A model generated the notes under the pieces. It worked only from the letters and a program-made list of their open reading frames with translations. It was not told where the DNA came from and made no database searches. Below are positions 31,510 through 39,088 of a stretch of 64,000 bases of DNA, piece after piece. The number at the start of each line of letters is the position of its first letter. Position 1 is the stretch's first letter. The stretch is from JAWXCE01 sp033764775 (GTDB taxonomy: Bacteria; Pseudomonadota; Alphaproteobacteria; Rhizobiales; Rhodomicrobiaceae), in NCBI GenBank assembly GCA_033764775.1, contig JANRIQ010000003.1, forward strand, positions 62,001-126,000, given 5' to 3'. The position numbers and the translations under genes were made by a program.

Positions 31510-34233
31510 ATGGAAGGCGTTGTTTGGCTCATACTTTTTGTATTGCTTGGCGCCGGACTGGGAAGCGCGGCGTTTTTCATGACGCTGGGGCGCGGTGGAC
31601 GCCTTGAGCGGGCGGAGACCAGGCTCGCAAGGCTGGAGCGGGATTACGCCGACCTGCTCGCCCGCGTCGACGCCGCGCGCGGAGCGCCGGACCGCGAGAC
31701 GCCGGACGCGGCGGCCGCGCAGACGCAGGTTGAGACCTCATTGACTGAAGCCGCGCCGGCCGACGCGGTTTTCGCGGACGCATCCTCCGCGCCATCGCCC
31801 CCGTTCCAGGACGCCGCCGCAGCAGCCCCTGGCCCACGTCAGGGCCTCGAACAGCGGTTAGGCGGAAGCTGGGCCGTATGGGTCGGCGGGCTGACGCTCG
31901 CTCTCGGCGGCCTGTTTCTGGTGCGCTACTCCATCGAACAGGGCTGGATCAGCCCGTTCGCTCGCGTGATGCTGGGCGCTGCGCTCGCCGCCGCGCTCAT
32001 CGGCGCGGGCGAATGGCTGCGGCGACGCGGCTCGCCTGCGCTTGCGGCCATGCCCTCGGCCTACATTCCCGGCGCGCTGACGGCGGCGGGCGTCGTCACC
32101 GCGTTCGGCGTGATCTACGCCGCGCACGCTCTCTACGGCTTCATCGGCGCGGCGGCCGCGTTCGTCCTCCTGGGCGCGGCTGCGGTCGGCGCGCTGCTGG
32201 CGTCCGCTCTGCACGGGCCGGCGCTCGCCGCTCTGGGCCTCGCCGGCTCCTACGCGACGCCGCTGCTCATCGCGTCCGATACGCCTGATCCCTGGCCTGT
32301 CGTTCTGTTCCTCGCGGTCGTCGCCGGCGCGGCCATGGCGCTCGCCCGGCTGCGCAGCTGGCTGTGGCTGGCGACGACGGCGGTCGCGGGCGCGGTCGTC
32401 TGGGGCGTGCTGTTGCTGTCGCCGCCTTTTGGCGCGGACACAGCGGCCTGGGTGAGCGCGGCCATGACCCACACCGCGCTGCAAACGCTCATCGCCGCGC
32501 TGTTCATGGGCGTGCTGACCCATGGCGGCGGCGGCGATGAGGACGCGCGCGCGGATTGGATCGGCCTACGGGCGCTCGGCGCGCTCACTATCCTTGCGGC
32601 GCTGGCGATGGCGTCCGACGATTCGGCCCCGTCCGGCTGGCTGCAATTTACGGCGGCCGTCGCCTTCATCCTGACCGCGACGGCGGTGCGCGCGGCCCCG
32701 GTGGCTGGAGCGGCGGCGCTCGCCGGCTTCGTCATTTTCGCCGCGCTGGGCATGTGGCCGTATGAGATCGTCCGCCCCGACGCGACGGCGGGCCTGGCCG
32801 CCGAACTGCCCGCGCCGCCCGCGCTGCAGGCGTTCCCTCTATTCGCCGCCCTCGGGCTTGTGGGCGCGCCAGCCATCGCGATGGTCGCCGGCCTCCAGGT
32901 CTATCGGCGGCCGTCGCTGCACCCTCACGCCGCCGCGTTTTACGCCGGGGCTGCGGCCGTGACGCCGCTCGCCGCGCTCATCATGGCCTATCTGCAGGTG
33001 ACGCGCTTTGAGGCCTCCGGCGCGTTTGCCGTGCTGGGCGCTGTGCTCGCGCTCGCCTTCGCTCTCGCCGCGCAGCGTTTCGACCGGGCGCTCGGCGCAA
33101 ACCCGGAGGCCGATCCGCTGCGTCTCGGCCTCGGCGCCTGCGCGGCCGCGTCCGTCGCCGCCATCGCGTTCGCCCTCGTCTGCTATCTGGAGCGCGGCTA
33201 TCTCACGGTGGCGCTCGCGCTTGCGGCGTTGGGCGCGGCTTATGTGGCGTCCGTGCGCGACATCCCGGCGCTGCGATACGCCGTCGCCGCGCTGGGCTTC
33301 TCTGTGCTCGGCCGCATCGTCTGGGACCCGACCATCATGGGCGACGATGTGGGCGCCACGCCCGTGTTCAACTGGCTGATGTTCGGCTACGGCGTCCCGG
33401 CCCTCAGTTTCGCCATGGCGGCTAGGCTGCTGCGCGGCGGCGACGATGCGGCCGTGCGCATCTCCGACGCGCTCTCGCTGCTGTTCGGCGCGCTGTTGTT
33501 CTATTTCCAGATCCGCCACGCGCTGAACGCGGGCGATCCCTTGCCTCCGGTCGATCCAACCCACATGGAGGAAGGGCTTTTCGCCGTAACCGCCCTCGGC
33601 TTCGCCTATGCGCTCATCCGTGCTGACGCGGGGCGGCCCAATTCCGTTTATAGAACGGCCGGAACGGTGTTCGGCGTCGGCGCGGTCGTCATCGCAATGC
33701 TGGGCCTCGGGCTAACCCGCAACCCGCTCTTTACGGGACACACGGTCTACGGCCCCCCGGTGTTTAGCTCGCTTTTGCCCGCCTATCTGCTGCCCGCGAT
33801 CATGGCGGGCGTGCTGGCGCGCGCGGCGAAAGGTTTGCGGCCATTGTGGTTCGAGCGGGGCGCGGCCGGCTTGAGCATAGCGCTGCTGTTCGCCTATGCG
33901 AGCCTGGAGGTGCGCCATATCTACCAGGGCGCGGAGATCGGGTCTTGGCGCGAGACGAGCGCCGCCGAGCAGTGGACCTACACCGTCGCGTGGCTGGCGC
34001 TCGGCCTCGGCTGCCTGGTTTACGGGGTCGTGCGCGGGTCGATCGTCGCGCGCATGGCGTCGGCCGCGCTCATCGTTCTCACCGTGTTGAAGGCGTTCCT
34101 GTTCGATATGTCGGGCCTGGAGGGCGTCTGGCGGGCGTTCTCGTTCATTGCGCTCGGCCTCGTGCTCATGGGCGTCGGCCTCATCTATCAGCGTTACGTG
34201 TTCCCCCTGTCGGAGCGCCCGCAGGCGTCTTGA
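31510..34233 (+). CDS. DUF2339 polytopic membrane protein
   Basis: A 907-residue protein with one N-terminal membrane helix, a short coiled-coil (about 35-65, RAETRLARLERDYADLLARV) and a proline/alanine linker. More than twenty further membrane helices follow (about 130-900), starting with the typical LEQRLGGSWAVWVGGLTLALGGLFLVRYSIEQG. That phrase is characteristic of DUF2339. The biochemical role of the family is unknown. The ATG at 31510 has GGAG eight bases upstream; a start eleven codons earlier is possible. It ends six bases before the convergent patatin-like gene, leaving no room for a separate terminator. Confidence 0.88.
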   Translation: MEGVVWLILFVLLGAGLGSAAFFMTLGRGGRLERAETRLARLERDYADLLARVDAARGAPDRETPDAAAAQTQVETSLTEAAPADAVFADASSAPSPPFQDAAAAAPGPRQGLEQRLGGSWAVWVGGLTLALGGLFLVRYSIEQGWISPFARVMLGAALAAALIGAGEWLRRRGSPALAAMPSAYIPGALTAAGVVTAFGVIYAAHALYGFIGAAAAFVLLGAAAVGALLASALHGPALAALGLAGSYATPLLIASDTPDPWPVVLFLAVVAGAAMALARLRSWLWLATTAVAGAVVWGVLLLSPPFGADTAAWVSAAMTHTALQTLIAALFMGVLTHGGGGDEDARADWIGLRALGALTILAALAMASDDSAPSGWLQFTAAVAFILTATAVRAAPVAGAAALAGFVIFAALGMWPYEIVRPDATAGLAAELPAPPALQAFPLFAALGLVGAPAIAMVAGLQVYRRPSLHPHAAAFYAGAAAVTPLAALIMAYLQVTRFEASGAFAVLGAVLALAFALAAQRFDRALGANPEADPLRLGLGACAAASVAAIAFALVCYLERGYLTVALALAALGAAYVASVRDIPALRYAVAALGFSVLGRIVWDPTIMGDDVGATPVFNWLMFGYGVPALSFAMAARLLRGGDDAAVRISDALSLLFGALLFYFQIRHALNAGDPLPPVDPTHMEEGLFAVTALGFAYALIRADAGRPNSVYRTAGTVFGVGAVVIAMLGLGLTRNPLFTGHTVYGPPVFSSLLPAYLLPAIMAGVLARAAKGLRPLWFERGAAGLSIALLFAYASLEVRHIYQGAEIGSWRETSAAEQWTYTVAWLALGLGCLVYGVVRGSIVARMASAALIVLTVLKAFLFDMSGLEGVWRAFSFIALGLVLMGVGLIYQRYVFPLSERPQAS

Positions 34234-34239
34234 GGCGGG

Positions 34240-35235
34240 TCATCGCAGCGTTCGCATGTCCTGCCCCATGCGCGCGCGGCGAAACGTGTCGTGGAACAAC
34301 TGCTTCGCCGCGTCGCCAAAGGCGGTTTCGGGGGCAAGCTGGGTCCGCCGATCGGGAAACGCGATGCGGCCTTTGACGCCGGCCGCGCGCGACGCCCACA
34401 GCACGTCGTCCACCGCCGCGATCTGAGGCTTTCCGGCGCTGACGCCCACCCTCGTTTTCAGATACTCGGGCGATTGCTCGGGCAGGGGGCTGCTATGGAT
34501 GATGTAGTATCGCGCTATGGGCATGTCGGCCACGGCGTAAGTCAACACGCCCTCGCCCAGCCCGAACTGGCGGAATGGGCGATTTTCGGCCAGCTCGGCG
34601 CCTGCCACGTCCGACGCGGCTTCCACCGCCGTCCCGAGATTGACCGAGGCGCGCAGGATCGCCTGGATGCGACGGACGGCTTTCGGCCCGCCCCCGGCCG
34701 CGATGCCGCCGATGTTCCACATCGTGTCCGGCCGTGCAGCGGACCCGGTCAGCGCGATATACAGTCTCCCGCCGGCTTTGTGCTTAGCTGCGAGCTTGTC
34801 GAGGAGCGCCGAGTTGATCGCCGCCGCTGCGCGCTCGGCCAGCGCTTTCATGTTGTCGCCGCCGCAAGCCACGATTTGGGCCATGGTCGCATCCTCTCCC
34901 GGGCCGAGAAACACGAACGGGGCGATGAGCGCGCTGTCGTCGACGGCGGTCACCACCGCGAAGTCGGGCCGCGCGCCCGTTTCCGTCCAACCCAAAAGAA
35001 ACCCGGCGGCGTAAGGCGTGCGTTGCCCGCCGGCGGTCAGCATGAGTGCCGCCGGCCCTGCGGCGCGGGCGTCCCGGGCGCGCGCGGCCCGGTTCACGGA
35101 GTTGGAGAGGGCGGCCGCCGTCTCGGCGACGGTTTGCGGCTCTGGCGGCGTCCAGCAGGTTGCGGCGCGCGCGTCGCCGTTCACCGCCACAAGCGCAATG
35201 GCGAGGGCTCCCGCTCGAATGCGCAAACCGACCAT
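34240..35235 (-). CDS. Patatin-like protein lacking catalytic residues
   Basis: A 331-residue protein with a Sec signal peptide (about 1-24) and a patatin-like scaffold. The block AAGFLLGWTETGARPDFAVVT (77-96) and SALIAPFVFLGP (101-112) align with the region around the active site of secreted patatin phospholipases. However, the nucleophile elbow GxSxG is replaced by A-V-D-D-S (97-101), so the catalytic serine is Asp99. The glycine-rich oxyanion loop is altered to TAGGQRT (67-73). The position of the usual DGG aspartate reads GLGEG (about 225-229). It looks like a pseudoenzyme. The ATG has GGGAGGG upstream. It is the third gene of the sortase operon, 31 bases after the sortase stop, and may have a structural or binding role there. 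Confidence 0.65.
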   Translation of the reverse strand: MVGLRIRAGALAIALVAVNGDARAATCWTPPEPQTVAETAAALSNSVNRAARARDARAAGPAALMLTAGGQRTPYAAGFLLGWTETGARPDFAVVTAVDDSALIAPFVFLGPGEDATMAQIVACGGDNMKALAERAAAAINSALLDKLAAKHKAGGRLYIALTGSAARPDTMWNIGGIAAGGGPKAVRRIQAILRASVNLGTAVEAASDVAGAELAENRPFRQFGLGEGVLTYAVADMPIARYYIIHSSPLPEQSPEYLKTRVGVSAGKPQIAAVDDVLWASRAAGVKGRIAFPDRRTQLAPETAFGDAAKQLFHDTFRRARMGQDMRTLR

Positions 35236-35266
35236 ATCACCCTCCCGCCCTTGCCTTCCGCCGGAA

Positions 35267-35887
35267 TTATCGCTCGACGACGGCCGCAGTATGGCGCGTC
35301 ATGTCCTCCAGTTCCGCATGAACGAGATAGCGCCATGGGCCTTGCGTCGCCGCGTCGAACGGCCAGCAGGTGGCGAGCACAAGCCAGCGTCCATCGGCCT
35401 GCGCATCGACGCCCGAAGCGTCCCAGCGCACGACGGCGATGCGCCTGACGCGGAATTGAGCGCGCGCGCCGTCGATGCGGGCCACGGCGAGTTCATCGCC
35501 GATGCGCACATCTTTGACGAAGCGGAAATGCGTGTCGCGGTGGGCGGAGATGACCGCCGCGCCCGGCTCGCCCGGCTTCGGCGTTCCCTCTAAGTGACCG
35601 GGGCCGAAGGCCAGCGCTTGCCCGCTGCCGCCGTGAAGCACGATGGCGCTGGCGCCGAGACGCGGCGCCTCCAGTCGGGCGACGGGCCAGGTGTCGGCCC
35701 AGCGCCAGGGCTTCACGATCCGGCCGGACCGTAGGCTTTCATCGAAGGCGCCGTGCAGCAGATGCTGCGCGTAGATCGCCTTGGCGTGGATGTAGAGACC
35801 TTGTCCCATGAGTAGCGCTCCGACCAAGCCCATAAGGAGCGCGGCGGCGCCGGTTCGCCGCGCATAGGTGTGCGAGGGCCGTCTCAC
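35267..35887 (-). CDS. Proteobacterial (marine-type) sortase
   Basis: A 206-residue membrane-anchored transpeptidase with one N-terminal helix (about 13-33) and a sortase barrel. The catalytic triad is visible: His116 in ISAHRDTHF, Cys174 in LATCWPF and Arg186 in GPWRYLV. Gram-negative sortases of this type usually have one dedicated substrate encoded beside them, a VIT/vWA protein, exactly as here. The GTG start overlaps the stop codon of that substrate gene (GTGA), so translation is coupled. The sortase should cut the substrate at the LPKTA signal and join it to an unknown acceptor in the envelope. Confidence 0.93.
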   Translation of the reverse strand: MRRPSHTYARRTGAAALLMGLVGALLMGQGLYIHAKAIYAQHLLHGAFDESLRSGRIVKPWRWADTWPVARLEAPRLGASAIVLHGGSGQALAFGPGHLEGTPKPGEPGAAVISAHRDTHFRFVKDVRIGDELAVARIDGARAQFRVRRIAVVRWDASGVDAQADGRWLVLATCWPFDAATQGPWRYLVHAELEDMTRHTAAVVER

Positions 35888-38073
35888 CGGCGCGACCGGG
35901 CGAAAGCCGCAAGCGCCAGCGCGCAGGCAATGAACAGCAGCCCTGCGATAAGGAGAAGCTGCGCCGGCGTTGCGGTCTTGGGCAGGCGCACGCTCATGCT
36001 GTGAGCGGCGGGCGCCGCTGCGGTCGCCGATGCCCGGATGAACCGGCCGACCTGCCGGTCTTCCTCCTCAAGGGCGGGGCCGTCTTCCCCTTGTGGGCCG
36101 AAGACTTTTTCAAAGTCCCAACCGGCGGGCAGGTTGAGCGGCACGTCGGCGCGGGTCAGGCGCTCGCCGTGCGGCCGTGTGGGCGTCGCATCCACGGCGA
36201 CGAGGCTGGCGCGGCGGCTGACGATCTGATGGTTGAGCGAGAGCGCGAGAATGTGCGCATCGGCTTCATCGGGGCTGATGGCGCCGAGCGTGCGCTCGAC
36301 CTCGGCGTCCGAGATTTTTCGCCGCGCCCACAGCTTGGCGATCCCGGCGCCCTCCGCCGCCTGGTCGAGCGAGAGAGTCGCCCGCCAGGGTTGATCGCCG
36401 ATCAGCCCTTCGATCACCACTTCGCCTTTGAGCGCATCCACTTCGGCGGCGAAGGTCAGCGCCTCGCCGCGATAGAGGTCGGGCAGCCGCGCGGGCGTCA
36501 TGTCGGCTTTCGCGCCGGTGAACTGCGCCTGCAGGTTCGTCACCGCCGGCGCCTCCAGCTTGCCGAACAGCTCGCGCATGCGCTCCTCCACCTGCTCCGG
36601 CGAACCGATATGGACGAACGCGCCGCGGCCCAGCTCGGCGGCGCGCGTCATCAGGTGCGAGTTCGGGGCCGAGCCGATGCCGACCATGAACACCCGCGAG
36701 CGTCCAAGCTGAGCGGCCACCGTCTCGAACAGCTGCTGCTCGTTGCCGATGGCCCCGTCGGTGAGGAACACCACCTGCCGCACGTCTCCTGCGACTGCGC
36801 CGCCGTCGCGCAGCGCCGCCGCCATGGCGGGGACCATCTCCGTGCCGCCATTCGCCTCAAGCCGCCGGACGAATGCGCGCGCCTCGCCCACGGCGCGGGC
36901 GTCGGCCTTCACCGCCACGGGAAACAGCGTCTCCATCGTGTCGTCGAAGCGAACGATGTTGAAGCTGTCCTCAGGTTGCAGCCGGTCGAGCGCGAACAGC
37001 AGGCTCGCCTTCGCTTGACGCATGGATTCGCCGCCCATAGAGCCGGAGTTGTCGATGACGAAGATCGCCTCGCGCGGGCGTCTGTCAGGCGTGGGCGTCG
37101 CCGCAGGCGGGGCGAGCATCGCGAGGATGTATTCACGGCCGGCGGCGCGCTCGCGGAACAGCCCGGCGGAAGGCGCCAGGCCCGATTTCGGCGTCCAGAC
37201 GAGTTCGAAATCGCGGTCGGCGGCGACGGCCCGCGTCAAAGACACGACGCGCCGATCCTCTCCCGCCTCATCGATCCGCACCTCATGGTGAGGGCTTTTG
37301 ATTTCGCCGATGGCGAAGCCGGCGTTGAGCCGCACCGTAAGCGTGACCGGGTTCGCCGGCGCATGCCTGGCCGGGTCGAGCACCGGCGAGGAGATGCGTT
37401 CGCGATCGGGAACCGGGTCAGCCCAGCCGCCGCCTGGCGTGAACTCCACTGTTTGCATCACGGGCGGCGGCGTGTAGCGCGGGGCCACGACAAGCGGCGC
37501 GCGCAACGAGAATTCGCCGCCGGATTGCCGCACGGCGTGCTGGTACTCGAACTGGATGACGACGGTCTCGCCGGGGCCGATATTGGCGACGGAGGTCGTG
37601 AACATGTTCGGCCGTTCCTGCTCGATGAGGCCCGCCTTTTTCCCGTCCGCCTTGGCCTGTTCGTAGATGATCTTGGCGGCCTGTCGCTCCTTCACCTGGC
37701 CGACGACGATCCGCTCGCCAATGACCATTTTCAGCGTGTCGACCGCCGCGTCCTCCGGCAGCGGGAACAGATAAACGCCCTCGACCCAGCCGCTCGCCGG
37801 ATTGCGGAAGCGCTGGGTGACGCGGGCGCGGACAATGGCGCCCGTCACCTCCATGTCGATGTCGGCGCCGAGCAGGGGCGCCTCCACGTGGCGGCCCTCC
37901 ACCGTGCTTTCAAACACCAGAGCCCCGCCGCGCGTCTCGTGCGGGGTGGAGAAGCGGAGCGGCGCCGCCTGCGCCGATGCGGCGATGGCGTGAAAAGCGG
38001 TTGCGGCCAGCGCGATGAGGGCGGCGCATGCGCGCAGCCGCGTCATGGGATGGTCAAAATGGAGAGGTTTCAT
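35884..38073 (-). CDS. VIT and vWA domain protein, sortase target
   Basis: A 729-residue exported protein. It has a signal peptide (about 10-36), a VIT (inter-alpha-trypsin-type) domain (about 45-175), a vWA domain (about 336-505) with an intact metal site DNSGS (341-345), and a C-terminal sorting signal. That signal is LPKTA at 697-701, then a hydrophobic helix and a basic end (ARSRR). This is the layout of the marine proteobacterial sortase target family. The motif ends in Ala where Gram-positive LPXTG has Gly. The ATG at 38073 has AGGAG upstream. It heads the operon with sortase and a patatin-like gene and is divergent from an HTH gene. Confidence 0.92.
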   Translation of the reverse strand: MKPLHFDHPMTRLRACAALIALAATAFHAIAASAQAAPLRFSTPHETRGGALVFESTVEGRHVEAPLLGADIDMEVTGAIVRARVTQRFRNPASGWVEGVYLFPLPEDAAVDTLKMVIGERIVVGQVKERQAAKIIYEQAKADGKKAGLIEQERPNMFTTSVANIGPGETVVIQFEYQHAVRQSGGEFSLRAPLVVAPRYTPPPVMQTVEFTPGGGWADPVPDRERISSPVLDPARHAPANPVTLTVRLNAGFAIGEIKSPHHEVRIDEAGEDRRVVSLTRAVAADRDFELVWTPKSGLAPSAGLFRERAAGREYILAMLAPPAATPTPDRRPREAIFVIDNSGSMGGESMRQAKASLLFALDRLQPEDSFNIVRFDDTMETLFPVAVKADARAVGEARAFVRRLEANGGTEMVPAMAAALRDGGAVAGDVRQVVFLTDGAIGNEQQLFETVAAQLGRSRVFMVGIGSAPNSHLMTRAAELGRGAFVHIGSPEQVEERMRELFGKLEAPAVTNLQAQFTGAKADMTPARLPDLYRGEALTFAAEVDALKGEVVIEGLIGDQPWRATLSLDQAAEGAGIAKLWARRKISDAEVERTLGAISPDEADAHILALSLNHQIVSRRASLVAVDATPTRPHGERLTRADVPLNLPAGWDFEKVFGPQGEDGPALEEEDRQVGRFIRASATAAAPAAHSMSVRLPKTATPAQLLLIAGLLFIACALALAAFARSRR

Positions 38074-38236
38074 GCATTCGGCTCCTGCGATGACGATGAG
38101 AGTTGTCAGCGCAGCCAGATTTTCGCTAAATGCGCCGGCGAGCGAGCGTCTAGTCTTTGAATTTTTCGTCGCCGGCCGCCGGATTTACGGACGCAAGGGC
38201 GGCTTGCGGCGGTTTTGTGCTTCAGCGAGGCGGCGC

Positions 38237-38998
38237 ATGGCGCTTTCGGACAGTGGCGAGCAGAAGCTCTCGGACGACGACAGCCGGCATGTGGCCGCGA
38301 CCGTGCTGGAGGAACTGGCGCGCCGGCGCGTGACCCGTCAGCATCTCGCGCACGAAGCCAAGATCAGCCTCTCCACGCTCGAAAAAGCCTTGTCGGGACG
38401 TCGCCCGTTCACGCTGGCCACAATCGTGCGCCTGGAGGCGGCGCTTGGCGTCGGGTTAAGGCGGCGCAACGGCGCGGGCGACGGCGCGGCCAAAGTTGCG
38501 CCCGAGGCCCTCGGTTCCTATGCGCGCCCGGCGATTTCTTGGATTGAGGGGGATTACCTGACGCTTCGCCCGTCATTCAGCGAGGCGGACGCCGTTTACG
38601 CTTATCTAACCGAGGTGCGCTGGGACGACGGCGGCTCGACGCTCACGTTCTCCGAGGGCGAACGGGTGGACGGGGAGTATTCGCAAAAAGGCGTCGTCTC
38701 CGCCCCGCATCAGTCCGGCCATATCTATTTCGTCACCAACAAGCATGGCCAATACCGCCTCATCATCGTGTCGCGGCCGACGATCAAGGGCGAGATGTTC
38801 GGCATCTTGACGACGCTGCAGGTGGGGCGCGGCGCCCAGCTCACCCCTGTCGCCACGCCTATCGCCTTCATTCCGATGAAGAATGTGCCGCACGCGCAGT
38901 TCGGCCGCATCCACCGCGACGAGTCGTGCTACGCGCAGTACCGCGCGCTGCTCGCCCGCACCCTGAACGACAGCTTCGCCCTGTTCCTCACCGGTTAG
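38237..38998 (+). CDS. Helix-turn-helix regulator with an unknown C-terminal domain
   Basis: A 253-residue protein. Residues about 15-75 form a lambda-repressor/Xre-type helix-turn-helix (RQHLAHEAKISLSTLEKALSGRRPFTLATIVRLEAALGV). The rest (about 100-253) is a beta-rich domain of a kind I do not recognise by name, ending IPMKNVPHAQFGRIHRDE. The ATG at 38237 has GAGG upstream. It is divergent from the sortase-target gene, 163 bases between starts, and is the natural candidate regulator of the sortase operon. That link is inferred from position only. Confidence 0.75.
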   Translation: MALSDSGEQKLSDDDSRHVAATVLEELARRRVTRQHLAHEAKISLSTLEKALSGRRPFTLATIVRLEAALGVGLRRRNGAGDGAAKVAPEALGSYARPAISWIEGDYLTLRPSFSEADAVYAYLTEVRWDDGGSTLTFSEGERVDGEYSQKGVVSAPHQSGHIYFVTNKHGQYRLIIVSRPTIKGEMFGILTTLQVGRGAQLTPVATPIAFIPMKNVPHAQFGRIHRDESCYAQYRALLARTLNDSFALFLTG

Positions 38999-39088
38999 CC
39001 GCGCTCGGCGGCGCGAACCGCGGCCTTAATCTGCGCTCAATGCCCCGCTACCTCTCATCGCGCATCCCGCAACAATCAAAGCTTGTCC

